Source: Methylobacterium sp. PvR107
GTDB taxonomy: Bacteria; Pseudomonadota; Alphaproteobacteria; Rhizobiales; Beijerinckiaceae
Length of the DNA: 64,000 nt
Assembly: GCF_017833295.1 (NCBI RefSeq)
Contig: NZ_JAFIBW010000001.1
Span: 4,615,501 to 4,679,500 of the forward strand
Direction: 5' to 3'
The notes under the pieces are model-generated. The model saw only the letters and a list, made by a program, of their open reading frames with translations. It searched no databases and had not been told where the DNA came from. A program made the position numbers and the translations under genes. This document shows, one piece after another, positions 44,120 to 53,902 of the stretch (position 1 is the first letter of the stretch; the number at the start of each line of letters is the position of its first letter).

Positions 44120-45625
44120 TCAGAACGCGTTCCGGTAAGCGCGGCGGGACACGACGGTCTGGGCCATGATCTGGATGTCGAACCAGATCGACCAATTGTC
44201 GATGTAGTGGAGGTCGCAGGCGACACGCCGCTCCATGTCGAGGTCCGTGAGCGTCTCGCCGCGAAACCCGTTGACCTGCGCCCAGCCGGTGATCCCGGGC
44301 CGAACGTTGTGGCGACGGGCGTAGAGCGCGATCCGCCGCTCGAAGCTCCGATCGTGGGCGAGGGCGTGCGGCCGCGGGCCGACCAGCGACATCTCGCCCC
44401 GCAGCACGTTGATCAACTGGGGTAGCTCGTCGAGGTTGGTCCGCCGCAGGAAAGCGCCGACGCGGGTGATGCGGCTGTCGTTGCGCGTCGCCTGGCGGAA
44501 GGCCGCGCTCGGCTCAGCGCGCATCGACCGGAACTTGTACACGCCGAAGGGCTGCTGATTGAACCCGTACCGCTTCTGACGAAAGAAGACCGGCCCCCGG
44601 CTGTCGAGCTTGATCGCCACGGCGATCGCGCCGAGCAGCGGCGACAGCGAGACGAGGGCGATTGCCGATACCGTGAGATCGAAGGCTCGCTTCAGCAGCA
44701 CCTCGCCCAGGTTGAGCGGGCGACGGCCGATGTTGATCCCGGAGATGCCGCCGACCCGCGCGACCTGCAGGTCCGGAAACCGGTCGAGCACGGTGCCGGG
44801 CCGCAGATGCAGGGCCGAGGGAACCCGAAGGAACGCATCGATGCAGCGCTCGACCTCCGCGGTGTCGGCCCAGGGCACCAGCACGAAGACGTCGTCCGGC
44901 CGCAGGAAACGGACGACCGATACGGCGAGGTCGAGATCTTCCTGCAACTGATCATGGCGCGTCGCCGTGTCGGCCCCCGGATCAACCCGGCGCAGGTAGC
45001 TGGTGCCGACGATCCGCAGACCGAGATTCCCGGATTCGTTGGCGGCATAGAACCGGGTGATGTCCTCCTCGTAGCCGACCAGATGGACGCGGCTGACGGA
45101 GGCCGATCCGGCCGTCAGACGCCTGCGTACGACGCGAGTCATCAGGTCTCGCGTCGTCATCAATGTGGGCAGCCCGAGTAGGAAGATCCCGATCGATACG
45201 ATCCGCGAATAGTCGTTGGTCGTCTTGGTCATGAAGCTGACGACAAGCAGAGCCGCCCAGGCCACAAGCCACAGCGACGCCACGCGCTGGATATTCGCCT
45301 TCCGCGCGATCACGTTGTCGAGATTGTATTCGGAGCGCAACGCGGTTGTGGCGACGATGACCAAGCTCAGCAGCGCTGAAAGCCTCAGACCGCGGAGGCT
45401 GCCCAACCAAAGAGGGCCGTCCTCGTACGCGACGTGGTAGCCGAACTCGACGCAGAGTGTGACGGCCAGGATCGCCAGGACGTCGGTGAGAGCCAGCGCC
45501 GTTGACAAACCGATCCGCGCCAGGGCGCGACCGCGGCGGGGAAGTAGCGCCGACCATACGTTGCGGCGATGCTCCGCCGCTTCGGGAAGGGCCTGGAACG
45601 TTTCCGGAAGCCGTTCGTGAAACAT
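44120..45625 (-). CDS. Exopolysaccharide biosynthesis polyprenyl glycosylphosphotransferase (WcaJ-like)
   Basis: Starts a surface polysaccharide by moving a sugar-1-phosphate, probably glucose, onto undecaprenyl phosphate. The 501 residues have four predicted membrane helices in the N-terminal part (about 30-170), a central Rossmann-like CoA-binding-type domain, one more helix, and the catalytic sugar-transferase domain ([19 protein letters not shown], then [45 protein letters not shown] and [12 protein letters not shown]). ATG at 45625 is preferred; starts further upstream add a basic, unconserved extension. No other polysaccharide gene is adjacent. It converges with zur. Confidence 0.9.
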   Translation of the reverse strand: MFHERLPETFQALPEAAEHRRNVWSALLPRRGRALARIGLSTALALTDVLAILAVTLCVEFGYHVAYEDGPLWLGSLRGLRLSALLSLVIVATTALRSEYNLDNVIARKANIQRVASLWLVAWAALLVVSFMTKTTNDYSRIVSIGIFLLGLPTLMTTRDLMTRVVRRRLTAGSASVSRVHLVGYEEDITRFYAANESGNLGLRIVGTSYLRRVDPGADTATRHDQLQEDLDLAVSVVRFLRPDDVFVLVPWADTAEVERCIDAFLRVPSALHLRPGTVLDRFPDLQVARVGGISGINIGRRPLNLGEVLLKRAFDLTVSAIALVSLSPLLGAIAVAIKLDSRGPVFFRQKRYGFNQQPFGVYKFRSMRAEPSAAFRQATRNDSRITRVGAFLRRTNLDELPQLINVLRGEMSLVGPRPHALAHDRSFERRIALYARRHNVRPGITGWAQVNGFRGETLTDLDMERRVACDLHYIDNWSIWFDIQIMAQTVVSRRAYRNAF

Positions 45626-45993
45626 AAGCCGCGCCACGTCCCGTCTTGATCGGACTTTGTACCAGTCTGAAACGCGGAAGGTTTCAGCGCCGGCCTGTAT
45701 CCATGACGGAGCAAGCCGTGGGCCCGAGCGACTCACGATCCGAGGATTTTGGGCACGGCGCGACTTAGAGCGAAGCCTGGATCGCCGCAATACATGATTA
45801 ATGCTGAACTAATGCTGAGCGCAGTTATCGCGCGCTCAGCGCTCCGGCCGCGGGGCGTGAGAGCGTTTATGGCTGAACCTGTTCAGTTCTGACGCGCTCG
45901 ACCTGGTCGCGCTCGATCGTCCTGTACCGTACGGAGCCGTCCGTCTCGCGCACGCGTCACGGCCGTCGCGACCCTTCGTGTGGCCCAGCTTCG
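45626..45993. other. Intergenic region upstream of the polyprenyl glycosylphosphotransferase gene
   Basis: About 370 bases without a supported gene. It contains two copies of ATGCTGA at 45801 and 45812 (11 bases apart) and a 9-base dyad GCTGAGCGC/GCGCTCAGC at 45814-45822 and 45832-45840, in AT-richer sequence. These could be a regulator site for the transferase gene or a terminator of the upstream monooxygenase gene. Confidence 0.45.
45801..45840. promoter_or_regulatory. Tandem ATGCTGA repeats overlapping a dyad
   Basis: Two ATGCTGA copies are spaced by one helical turn, and the second runs into a perfect 9-base inverted repeat with a 9-base loop. About 175-215 bases upstream of the glycosylphosphotransferase start. 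Direct observation; function inferred. Confidence 0.4.
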
Positions 45994-46341
45994 TCAGACG
46001 GGCTCGGCGCTTGCAGCATTTGCGTTCGGCACACCGACGGTCTGAATCGTCTCGAAGCCCTCGAATTGCGGATGGCCCAGATAGAGGGGCTTGGTCGACG
46101 GAACGCGGCCATGAGCCTTCCGGAACTGCTCGGACCGCGTCCAAGCCTCAAAATCCGTGCGCGAGCGCCAGATCGTATGGGATGCATACAGAACGTGGTC
46201 CTCGTGCTCCGGCCCGCGAAGAAGGTGGAACTCGACGAAACCCTCCATCTCGCCCAGATGGCTGTCGCGACCCAGCCAGACGGCCTCGAAATCGTCAGTC
46301 GCGTCCTTGACTACCTTGAAGCGATTCATCGCGATGAACAT
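45994..46341 (-). CDS. Heme-degrading monooxygenase family protein (HmuQ/IsdG-like)
   Basis: A 115-residue antibiotic-biosynthesis-monooxygenase-fold protein. MFIAMNRFKVVKDATDDFEAVW and the MEGFVEFHLLRGPEHEDHVLYASHTIWRSRTDFEAWTRSEQFRKAH core match the heme-degrading HmuQ/HmuD/IsdG group, with the Asn, Trp and His expected at the heme site. It would open heme to release iron. GGAGAA precedes ATG 46341. No heme transport genes are adjacent. The monooxygenase fold is certain; heme as substrate is likely. Confidence 0.83.
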   Translation of the reverse strand: MFIAMNRFKVVKDATDDFEAVWLGRDSHLGEMEGFVEFHLLRGPEHEDHVLYASHTIWRSRTDFEAWTRSEQFRKAHGRVPSTKPLYLGHPQFEGFETIQTVGVPNANAASAEPV

Positions 46342-46455
46342 GCGTTTCTCCTTGTGGGCATTGATCGTACAAGCGTCGCTGTCTCTTGGGCGACCCATGG
46401 CGCGGCGACAAGGCGCACCACAGGAACTGCGCAGACTTTGGATGTCGACATTTCA

Positions 46456-46504
46456 GCAACAATGTTGCAAAGATGTGTACAGTTAAACTAGAAGCTGTAA
46501 GCTT
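46456..46504. promoter_or_regulatory. Two short dyads in a divergent AT-rich intergenic region
   Basis: GCAACA-A-TGTTGC at 46456-46468 and AAGCT-GTA-AGCTT at 46492-46504 lie between the heme-oxygenase-like gene and an XRE regulator gene. They are plausible operators for that regulator or for an iron-responsive factor; neither matches a motif I can name with confidence. Confidence 0.35.
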
Positions 46505-46636
46505 AGACTTGCATAGCCTGACAACTTGGTGTCCTACTGCGGCGTCGCTCGATTGTGCCGCAGGCTTGGCGATTGCCGATTGCGATCACTTGAGCGGTCA
46601 GATCGACTCGTACGACATAGGACGCAGGGGCGGGCG

Positions 46637-47131
46637 GTGAAGCGGCGCGACAGCGAGGCGAAGACACCGCGTCCGCAACAGGACGCAAGCTCCTCCGCGG
46701 AGAAGGATGTGTCCGGTCAGACGATGCCGAAGCAGACGACGGACGTCGACCGTCTTGTTGGCATCCGCATCACAGCGTTGCGCAAGGCGCGTGGCATGAG
46801 CCAGACCGCGCTGGGCAACGCGGTCGGCGTGACGTTCCAGCAGGTGCAAAAATACGAGAAGGGTCAGAACCGGGTCGGCGCCGGGCGGCTGCGCGAGATT
46901 GCACGGCTACTTGAGGTGCCTGTCTCGGCTTTCTTCGAGGAGAACGAGCCTCGCGAAAATTCCCGCGAGGACGTGTTCGGTTTCCTGAGCGCACACGGTG
47001 CGATAGAATTGCTGCGGGCCTACGCGCAGATCGAGGACGAGCAGATGCGTCGGGACGTGCTGGCGCTGGTCCGCAGCGTTGCCCGCCTCGCTCAGGCGCG
47101 CAACGTCCCGCCTCCGGTCAACCCGACCTGA
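46637..47131 (+). CDS. XRE family helix-turn-helix regulator
   Basis: A DNA-binding protein of 164 residues. The HTH_XRE domain spans about 38-92: VGIRITALRKARGMSQTALGNAVGVTFQQVQKYEKGQNRVGAGRLREIARLLEVPVSAFFE. The N-terminal 28 residues are charged and low complexity; the C-terminal part (about 100-164) is helical. This group is common in Rhizobiales as short stand-alone regulators. GTG at 46637 follows AGGGGCGGGC; ATG at 46724 is an alternative start. It is convergent with cobB and not obviously part of the cob cluster. Confidence 0.85.
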   Translation: MKRRDSEAKTPRPQQDASSSAEKDVSGQTMPKQTTDVDRLVGIRITALRKARGMSQTALGNAVGVTFQQVQKYEKGQNRVGAGRLREIARLLEVPVSAFFEENEPRENSREDVFGFLSAHGAIELLRAYAQIEDEQMRRDVLALVRSVARLAQARNVPPPVNPT

Positions 47132-47187
47132 CGCACCGGCGGGTCGGAGCCGTCATCTGGAAGTCCGTCGCCGGGTCGACATCGACC

Positions 47188-48507
47188 CTATGTCTGGTCT
47201 GCGGCAATGACGTGAAAGAAGCTTCCGGTGACCGTGCCGAGCCGGTGCCCTGCGAAGCCGAGCGCGATATCCTCCGCATCCGCGACTTGGGCAAGCGCCG
47301 CCGATCCATCCGGCACCGACGACACTTCACTGGCGTAGTGGAACTCGTGTCCGATCAGACGGACGCCGCGCCTGCCCAGAACCCCGTCGCCGCAGAGCCG
47401 CGCGACGCGGTAGCCGAGGTGGAGCTTGCGGCGGAGATAGGAGGTCCTGACCGGAAGCAGGCCCGCCATGGCGTGAGTCGCGCCTTCCGCATCTTCGAGA
47501 CTCTGTCCCAGGACCATGTAGCCGCCGCACTCACCGTGGACGGGACGAGCCTGCGCGAATTTGCGCAGTCCATCCAGGAACCGGCTCGCGGCCGCCAGAC
47601 GTCCCGCATGCAGCTCCGGATATCCACCGGGCAGCCAGCACACGTCGCAATCCGCGCGGGGCGACTCGTCGGCTAGAGGCGAGAACGGGACAAGTTCCGC
47701 CCCCGCCCCGCGCCATCCGGCTTCGATGTGCGGATAGAGGAAGCTGAACGCCGCATCCCGCGCGACGGCGATGCGCTGTCCGGGCGGGGTGAGCAACGCG
47801 CCCGTCGAAACCGGTACGGCGCCACCGGCGCAGGATGTCACGGCGTCGAGGTCGATCCCCGCCTCGGCGAGATCGGCCAGCCGGTCGAGGCGCATCTCGA
47901 GATCGGCGGTCTCGCCGGCCTGGACCAGGCCGAGATGGCGTTCGGGCAGGACGAGCTGCGCGTCGCGCATCAACACGCCGAGAACCGGCAATCCGACCCG
48001 CTCCATCCCGGCCTCGACCAAGCGGCGATGGCGCGCGCTCGCGACCTTGTTCAGGATCACGCCGGCAATGGTGATCCGCGGGTCGTAGAGCTTGCAGCCC
48101 AGCGCGACCGCGGCAGCCGATTGGGCCGCGCCGGACACGTCGACCACCAGCACGACCGGCCAGCCGAAGCGGGCGGCGATGTCGGCATTCGCCCCGGTCC
48201 GGCTTTCCGCGGCCCGCACACCGTCGAAGAGACCCATTGAGCCCTCCGCGATCACGAGGTCGGCATCGCTTGCTACTGCCGACGCGAGAGCGTCGAGCAT
48301 GGGGGGCGCCATGGCGAAGCTGTCGAGGTTGAAGCTCGGCCAGCCTGTCGCGGCCCTGTGAAACGCCGGATCGATGTAGTCCGGCCCGCATTTCGCGGCG
48401 CGGATCCGCAGCCCCCGTCGGGTCAGCGCCCGCATCAGGGCGAGCGCGACGGTGGTCTTGCCGGAGCTGGACCGGGGCGCCGCGACGAGGAGTCCGGGGG
48501 CGCTCAC
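47188..48507 (-). CDS. cobB: Cobyrinate / hydrogenobyrinate a,c-diamide synthase
   Basis: Amidates the a and c side chains of the corrin ring, using glutamine. The 439 residues combine an N-terminal P-loop ATPase-like domain ([20 protein letters not shown] and [22 protein letters not shown]) with a C-terminal class I glutamine amidotransferase-like domain. The latter has [11 protein letters not shown], the nucleophile Cys in [12 protein letters not shown] and the His in FHYASE. It overlaps cobM by 4 bases and is the last visible gene of the cob run. Confidence 0.95.
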   Translation of the reverse strand: MSAPGLLVAAPRSSSGKTTVALALMRALTRRGLRIRAAKCGPDYIDPAFHRAATGWPSFNLDSFAMAPPMLDALASAVASDADLVIAEGSMGLFDGVRAAESRTGANADIAARFGWPVVLVVDVSGAAQSAAAVALGCKLYDPRITIAGVILNKVASARHRRLVEAGMERVGLPVLGVLMRDAQLVLPERHLGLVQAGETADLEMRLDRLADLAEAGIDLDAVTSCAGGAVPVSTGALLTPPGQRIAVARDAAFSFLYPHIEAGWRGAGAELVPFSPLADESPRADCDVCWLPGGYPELHAGRLAAASRFLDGLRKFAQARPVHGECGGYMVLGQSLEDAEGATHAMAGLLPVRTSYLRRKLHLGYRVARLCGDGVLGRRGVRLIGHEFHYASEVSSVPDGSAALAQVADAEDIALGFAGHRLGTVTGSFFHVIAADQT

Positions 48508-49280
48508 GACGCGGTCCCGACGGTGCCGCCGGGCCGGTAGCGCCGATCATAATCGGGGGCGTAGAGCGCGCTTTCGCGGAAGGTCTCCGCGCCGAGCGCT
48601 GGCCCGACGAGGATCAGCGCGGTCCGCTCCAGCCCCGCCTCCGCGATCAGGCCCGGCAGGGAGGCGAGGTCGCCCACCAGCATCCGCTCATCCGGCCAGG
48701 ACGCGCGGAACACCGCCGCCGCGGGGCAGGACGGCCCGTAGAACGGGATCAGCTCGCCCGCCACGCGCTCGGCCACGTGGATCGACAGGTGGATCGCCAG
48801 CGTCGCGCCGGTGGCCGCGAAGGCCGCGAGCGTCTCGCGCTCCGGCATGGCGCTCGCCCGGCCGGAGGTGCGGGTGAGCACGACGGATTGGGCCACGCCC
48901 GGCACGGTGAGCTCGCGTCGCAGCAGGGCCGCCGCGGCCGCGAAGGCCGGGACACCGGGCGTCACCGTGTAGGGGATCCCGAGCCCGTCGAGCCGCCGCA
49001 TCTGCTCGGCCAGCGCGCTCCAGATCGACAGATCTCCCGAATGCAGACGCGCCACGTCCCGTCCGCTGGCATGCGCGGCTTCAATCTCCGCCATGATGGC
49101 ATCCAGGTCGAGGGGGGCGGTATCGATGATCCGCGCGCCGGGCGGGCACCAGCCGAGAATCTCGGGCGCCACCAGGGATCCGGCGTAGAGGCAGACCGGG
49201 CAGGCCGCGATCCGGTCGCGGCCGCGCACGGTGATGAGATCCGCCGCGCCGGGGCCGGCGCCGATGAAGTGAACCGTCAT
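48504..49280 (-). CDS. cobM: Precorrin-4 C(11)-methyltransferase
   Basis: SAM-dependent methylation of C11 in the aerobic pathway. The 258 residues start [19 protein letters not shown], the tetrapyrrole methylase P-loop-like SAM site; [17 protein letters not shown] and [10 protein letters not shown] are class-typical. Its start overlaps the cobE stop and its stop overlaps the cobB start (4 bases each). It would act after CobJ/CobG on precorrin-4. cobF, normally next in the pathway, is not found here. Confidence 0.95.
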   Translation of the reverse strand: MTVHFIGAGPGAADLITVRGRDRIAACPVCLYAGSLVAPEILGWCPPGARIIDTAPLDLDAIMAEIEAAHASGRDVARLHSGDLSIWSALAEQMRRLDGLGIPYTVTPGVPAFAAAAALLRRELTVPGVAQSVVLTRTSGRASAMPERETLAAFAATGATLAIHLSIHVAERVAGELIPFYGPSCPAAAVFRASWPDERMLVGDLASLPGLIAEAGLERTALILVGPALGAETFRESALYAPDYDRRYRPGGTVGTAS

Positions 49281-49681
49281 GGGGCAGGATCGGTGTCGGG
49301 TTGCAGGGCCAGCGCGCAGGTGGCGCCGCCGCTCGCGATCCTGGGAAGGACGAGGCGGCTCTCCGGTCCCGCGACGGCCAGCGCGGCCGCCTCCGCCAGC
49401 GAGCCGATCCCGCGCAGGTTCTCGATGCGCGCGGAGCGCGTGACGACCCGCGCATCGGAGGCCTCCAGGGCCGCGGGTTCGACCGGGCAGGGCGACAGGC
49501 CGAACCCCGCCGCGGCCGCGGCGATGGCGGGCTCGCCGGCGCGGTCGGCCGCGGTCGCGACGGCGGCGAGAGCCGTGCCGTCGAACCCGGCCTGGTCGAG
49601 CGCACGGGTGATCAACGCCGCGATCTCGTCCGGGCCGGTATGTCGGCGGAATCCGATCCCGGCGACCAGACGCTCGGTCAT
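49277..49681 (-). CDS. cobE: Cobalamin biosynthesis protein CobE (CbiG C-terminal-like)
   Basis: A 134-residue protein of the CobE/CbiG_C fold, role in the aerobic pathway not settled. [24 protein letters not shown] and [22 protein letters not shown] are the conserved parts. ATG at 49681 overlaps the cobL stop (ATGA). It sits between cobL and cobM, the usual place in alphaproteobacterial clusters. Confidence 0.88.
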   Translation of the reverse strand: MTERLVAGIGFRRHTGPDEIAALITRALDQAGFDGTALAAVATAADRAGEPAIAAAAAGFGLSPCPVEPAALEASDARVVTRSARIENLRGIGSLAEAAALAVAGPESRLVLPRIASGGATCALALQPDTDPAP

Positions 49682-50910
49682 GGCTTCGTCCAGGCCCATT
49701 GGGTCACCGGCATCGCCGGCCGCCAGCCGTGCAGGCCGCCCACCGGGCTGGCCCGGTCGACCGAATAGCGTCGCAGGCTGCCGCCATGTTGCGCGAAGGC
49801 GGCCAGGAGGGCGGCTTCGCCCTGAAGCGTCACCGCGTTGGCGACGCAGCGCCCGCCCGGCCTGAGCGCAGCCAGCGCCGCCCGCAGGAGGCCCGGCTGA
49901 GAAACGCCGCCGCCGATGAAGACCGCATCCGGCGCCTGCAGGCCGGCGAACGCCTCGGGAGCCGTGCCGGTGACCACCGTCAGATCGGGGGTGCCCAGAG
50001 CCTCGGCGTTCCTCAGGATGCGCGCGGCCCGGTCGCGATGCGCCTCGATCGCGGTGGCGCGCAGGCTCGGATGGCGGAGCATCCACTCGATTGCGATCGA
50101 GCCCGCGCCGGCACCGATGTCCCACAGGTGCAGGCCTGGATGGGGGCGGAGGGCCGCGAGGGTCAGGGCGCGGATCTCCGCCTTGGTGAGCTGCCCGTCA
50201 TTCTCGAACAGGCTGTCGTCGAGCCCCGGCGCGAGCGGGATGCTGCGGCCCTCGCCGGCGACGGCGATCGCCACGGTGTTGAGCGGATCGATGGTGCCGA
50301 CATCGAACGCGTCGGCCCGAATCGCGCGGATGCGTTCGCGCGGACCGCCCATGGCCTCGAGGATGGTCAGAAGCGACGCGCCGAAGCCGCGCTCGCAGAG
50401 CAGGCCGGCGAGCGCCGCCGGGGTCGATCCGTCCCATGACAGCACGACGAGCCGGGCGGCCGGATGGATATGCGGATTGATCCGGGTGAGCGCCCGACCG
50501 TGGAGGGTGATCAGGCCGCACTCGGCCAGCGGCCAGCCCAGCCGTGCGCAGGCCAGACTAAACGCCGATGGCTGCGGAAACGCGCGGATCTCGGCCGCCG
50601 GCACGAGCCGCGCGATCTCGGCGCCGATGCCGTAGTGAAACGGGTCGCCGGTGGCCAGAATGCAGGTGGGCTCGCCTCTGCGATCAAGGATGCCCGGATA
50701 GGCCTCGTGGATCGGGCTCGGCCAAGGCCGTGTCTCCGCATCGAGCGGACTTGCGAGGGCGAGATGGCGCCGGCCACCGTAGACGACGCGAGCGGAGTCG
50801 AGCGCCGCAGCGGCGGCGGGCGCGAGCCCGGCCCGCCCGTCCTCGCCGATGCCCACGATCGATAGCCAGGGGGCGGGGCCAATCTGGCTCGACAGAGGCT
50901 CAGCGCTCAT
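49678..50910 (-). CDS. cobL: Precorrin-6Y C5,15-methyltransferase (decarboxylating)
   Basis: Bifunctional enzyme methylating C5 and C15 and removing the C12 acetate carboxyl. The N-terminal half (CbiE-like, about 15-215) has the tetrapyrrole methylase start [15 protein letters not shown] and [11 protein letters not shown]. The C-terminal half (CbiT-like, about 230-405) has the SAM site [17 protein letters not shown]. The 410 residues are full length. ATG at 50910 is only 13 bases from the divergent cobK start, so this gene's promoter must lie inside cobK or the transcript comes from cobJ through cobK. Confidence 0.95.
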   Translation of the reverse strand: MSAEPLSSQIGPAPWLSIVGIGEDGRAGLAPAAAAALDSARVVYGGRRHLALASPLDAETRPWPSPIHEAYPGILDRRGEPTCILATGDPFHYGIGAEIARLVPAAEIRAFPQPSAFSLACARLGWPLAECGLITLHGRALTRINPHIHPAARLVVLSWDGSTPAALAGLLCERGFGASLLTILEAMGGPRERIRAIRADAFDVGTIDPLNTVAIAVAGEGRSIPLAPGLDDSLFENDGQLTKAEIRALTLAALRPHPGLHLWDIGAGAGSIAIEWMLRHPSLRATAIEAHRDRAARILRNAEALGTPDLTVVTGTAPEAFAGLQAPDAVFIGGGVSQPGLLRAALAALRPGGRCVANAVTLQGEAALLAAFAQHGGSLRRYSVDRASPVGGLHGWRPAMPVTQWAWTKP

Positions 50911-50923
50911 GGACAAGGTGCCC

Positions 50924-51706
50924 ATGACGAGCGGCGGCATGCGGATCTTGATCCTCGGCGGGACCGGCGAGGCGAGCGCCCTCGCGCGGTCTCTCGCCGG
51001 CCGGCCTGACCTGTCCGTTGTGCTGTCGCTGGCAGGCCGGACCGCCGCGCCGAAGGCTGAGCCCGTGTCGACCCGCGTCGGCGGTTTCGGGGGATCCGAT
51101 GGGTTGGCCCGATACCTTGGCGCCGAGGGCATCGATCGCTTGGTCGATGCGACCCATCCGTTCGCCGCAACTATCTCCGCCAACGCCGCGCGCGCGGCCG
51201 CGCTGACGGAGGTGCCGCTCCTCGCGATCCGCCGTCCGGCCTGGTGCCGGAGCACCGGCGACCTCTGGAACGAAGTCGACACCATGGAGCAGGCCGTTGC
51301 CGCCCTGGGGCCGAAATCCCGGCGCGTGTTCCTGACGATCGGCCGCCAGGAAGCGGGAGCCTTCGCGGCGGCGCCGCAGCACAGATATCTGGCCCGCACC
51401 GTCGAGCCGCTGGGCGACCTGCTGCCGGTACCGCATCTGACCGCGCTCGAGGCGCGCGGCCCCTTCGACGCGGACTCCGAAATCGCGCTGATGCGCGCCA
51501 ACGGCATCGAGATCGTCGTCAGCAAGAATTCCGGTGGCGCCGCGACCTACGGCAAGATCGCGGCGGCGCGCGATCTGGCGATTCCCGTGGTCATGGTTCG
51601 TCGGCCCGAGAAGCCCGATGTGCCGAACGTCCCGGATGCCGAGGGCGCACGCCGATGGCTGGGATTGTGCGATCACGCCGCCCCCTCGACCTTGCGCGCG
51701 GTGTAG
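50924..51706 (+). CDS. cobK: Precorrin-6A reductase
   Basis: NADPH-dependent reduction of precorrin-6A. About 260 residues, starting with MRILILGGTGEASALAR (Rossmann-like) and containing VDATHPFAATISANAARAA and EIVVSKNSGGAATYGKI. The start may be ATG 50909, 50924 or 50939; 50924 has AAGGTG upstream. It is the only gene of the cluster on the plus strand. The 3' end overlaps cobJ by 34 bases, and the 5' end abuts cobL, so it lies wholly antisense within the cob operon. Confidence 0.92.
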   Translation: MTSGGMRILILGGTGEASALARSLAGRPDLSVVLSLAGRTAAPKAEPVSTRVGGFGGSDGLARYLGAEGIDRLVDATHPFAATISANAARAAALTEVPLLAIRRPAWCRSTGDLWNEVDTMEQAVAALGPKSRRVFLTIGRQEAGAFAAAPQHRYLARTVEPLGDLLPVPHLTALEARGPFDADSEIALMRANGIEIVVSKNSGGAATYGKIAAARDLAIPVVMVRRPEKPDVPNVPDAEGARRWLGLCDHAAPSTLRAV

Positions 51707-52434
51707 ACGAAGGGGGGACGGCCGTCCCGGGGGATCAGGCGCGTGGTCGAGGCGCCGAGGATGACCATCGTTGCCATGTCGGCCGGCACGTCGCGGGCCT
51801 CGGCGAGCGTCGCGACCCGGATCGCCTCATCGGGCCGGCTGATGGCGCGGGCGAACATCACGGGCGTTTCGGGGGCACGGATCCCGGCCGCGATCTCGAG
51901 CGCGGCCCCGAGCTGCCAGGGCCGAGCGGACGAGATCGGGTTGTAGAGCGCGACGACGAGATCCGCCCGAAGCACGGCCTCCAGCCGGGCCGTCACCACA
52001 GGCCAGGGCTTCAGGTTGTCCGACAGCGACAGGGCGCAGAAATCGCCCCCCAATGGCGCTCCCAGCCGTGCCGCCGCCGCCAGCATGGCGGTAATCCCCG
52101 GCTCGACCGTGATCGCGAGGTCGCGCCAGCCGGGCTCGCCGTGCTCCACCGCCTCGAACAACGCCGCCGCCATCGCGAAGACTCCGGGGTCGCCCCCGGA
52201 GACGACCGCCACCCGTCGGCCCCCGGCCCCAAGCTGCAGCGCGTGGCGGGCACGGTCGACCTCGACCCGGTTGTCGCTGGCATGCCGGACGAGGCCCGGA
52301 CGCTCGGGCACGCGCGCGACATAGGGAAAGTAGCCGACCAGATCCTCGGCGGCGTCCAGGGCACGACGTGCGGATTCAGTCAGCAGACTCGGATCGCCCG
52401 GGCCGAGGCCGACGACCGTGACGCTTCCGCTCAA
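51673..52434 (-). CDS. cobJ: Precorrin-3B C(17)-methyltransferase
   Basis: SAM-dependent methylation at C17 with ring contraction. The 253 residues start SGSVTVVGLGPGDPSLLTESA; VSGGDPGVFAMAAAL and the GITAMLAAAARLGAPL segment are typical. Start overlaps the cobI stop (4 bases). Downstream, the minus-strand frame is interrupted by cobK on the other strand before cobL begins. Confidence 0.95.
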   Translation of the reverse strand: MSGSVTVVGLGPGDPSLLTESARRALDAAEDLVGYFPYVARVPERPGLVRHASDNRVEVDRARHALQLGAGGRRVAVVSGGDPGVFAMAAALFEAVEHGEPGWRDLAITVEPGITAMLAAAARLGAPLGGDFCALSLSDNLKPWPVVTARLEAVLRADLVVALYNPISSARPWQLGAALEIAAGIRAPETPVMFARAISRPDEAIRVATLAEARDVPADMATMVILGASTTRLIPRDGRPPFVYTARKVEGAA

Positions 52435-53213
52435 GGCCGCCGCCCCTCACCGGGCAGCAGCACCATCGAGAAATACGGGGCGTCGTCGTCAGCCTTGTCG
52501 GCGAGCCGCACGACCCGCTCGCCCGCCATGGTGCCGCGCTCGACATAGACCGCCCGCTCGAGCAGCCCCGCGGCCGCCAGCGCCGCGCGCACCTTGGGCA
52601 GATGCCGCCCCAGCTTCATGACGACCGCGGCGTCGGTCCCGCTCAGGCGCTCGGTGAGCGCATCGAGCGACAGAGTCGCCGGCAGAACCGTGAGCACGTC
52701 GTCGCCCCAGGTGATCGGGGTCCCCGCCCGGGTCCAGCAGCCGGACATGCCGGTCACGCCTGGCACCACTTCCACAGGGAAGCGGTCCTTCAGGCGCCGC
52801 CAGAGGTGCATGAACGAACCGTAGAAGAACGGATCACCCTCCGACAGAATCGCCACGTCGCGTCCGGCGCCGAGATGGTCCGCAAGCTGCCCGGCCGCAT
52901 CGTCGTAGAACGCCGCGAGCGCGGCGACGTAGTCGGGATGCTCCGGGTGAATCTCGGTGGTGTAGGGATAGGCCAGCGCCATCTCGCGATCGGGGTCGCG
53001 GAGAATCGCGTCCGCGATGGTGCGGGCATTGCCGCGCTTCCCGCGCTTGCAGAAATGCACCAGCACCGGCGCGCGCATCAGGATCCGCTGTGCCTTCACG
53101 GTCAGCAATTCCGGATCGCCAGGGCCCATGCCGACCCCGTAGAGCATGCCGGTCACCGCCACAGCCGGGATCTCTTCGGCAGGCGCGTCCAGACGTTCGA
53201 ACCCGTCCATCAC
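52431..53213 (-). CDS. cobI: Precorrin-2 C(20)-methyltransferase
   Basis: SAM-dependent C20 methylation. The 260 residues contain the SAM site GMLYGVGMGPGDPELLTVKA, ILSEGDPFFYGSFMHL and PGVTGMSGCW. An N-terminal extension of about 20 residues precedes the usual start, so the true start may be further in. Overlaps cobH and cobJ by 4 bases each. Confidence 0.95.
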   Translation of the reverse strand: MMDGFERLDAPAEEIPAVAVTGMLYGVGMGPGDPELLTVKAQRILMRAPVLVHFCKRGKRGNARTIADAILRDPDREMALAYPYTTEIHPEHPDYVAALAAFYDDAAGQLADHLGAGRDVAILSEGDPFFYGSFMHLWRRLKDRFPVEVVPGVTGMSGCWTRAGTPITWGDDVLTVLPATLSLDALTERLSGTDAAVVMKLGRHLPKVRAALAAAGLLERAVYVERGTMAGERVVRLADKADDDAPYFSMVLLPGEGRRP

Positions 53214-53902
53214 TCGACCTCGCTGGCGAGGGCGTTGACCGCGGCAGCCGTCATAGCGCTGCCGCCCCGCCGACCATGGACCACCACGAAGGGAACGCGG
53301 CCGTCCCGAGCGAGCGCGTCCTTGGACTCGGCGGCTCCGACGAAGCCGACGGGAATCCCGATGATTGCGGCCGGGGGCCTCACCCCCGCGTCAAGCAGCT
53401 CCAGCAGGCGGAACAGAGCGGTCGGCGCGTTGCCCACCGCCACCACGCTGCCCGGAAGGTGCTCGCGCCAAAGCTCCATGGCGGCGGCCGATCGGGTGGT
53501 GCCGAGCTGTTTCGCCAGATCCGGCACGCGCGGGTCGCCGAGCGTGCAGATGACCTTATTGCCGGCCGGCAGCCGCGCCCGCGTGACGCCGTCGGCCACC
53601 ATGCGCACATCGCACAGGATCGGTGCGCCGGCCTGGAGCGCCGCGACGCCGACTTCGGCGAAATCCGGAGACATCTCCACGTCCGCAGGCAGGTCGGTCA
53701 TGCCGCAGGCGTGGATCATGCGTACGACGACGCGCTCGGCCGCGCCTGACCAGCGCGCGAGGTCGGCCTCGGCCCGGATCATCGCGAAGGAACGGGCGTA
53801 GATCGCGCCGCCATCACGGACGTAATCGTAGCGGGACGGGGGCTCGTGGGCCGCGGCCGGCTCCGATCCTGTCTGGCGCAGGGCGTTCTGGCTCGCGCTC
53901 AT
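53210..53902 (-). CDS. cobH: Precorrin-8X methylmutase
   Basis: Moves the C11 methyl to C12 to form hydrogenobyrinate. The 230 residues include the catalytic His in VRMIHACGM and the conserved GIPVGFVGAAESKDAL. An N-terminal tail of about 25 residues is Ala/Ser-rich. ATG at 53902 overlaps the cobG stop (ATGA). Confidence 0.95.
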   Translation of the reverse strand: MSASQNALRQTGSEPAAAHEPPSRYDYVRDGGAIYARSFAMIRAEADLARWSGAAERVVVRMIHACGMTDLPADVEMSPDFAEVGVAALQAGAPILCDVRMVADGVTRARLPAGNKVICTLGDPRVPDLAKQLGTTRSAAAMELWREHLPGSVVAVGNAPTALFRLLELLDAGVRPPAAIIGIPVGFVGAAESKDALARDGRVPFVVVHGRRGGSAMTAAAVNALASEVE

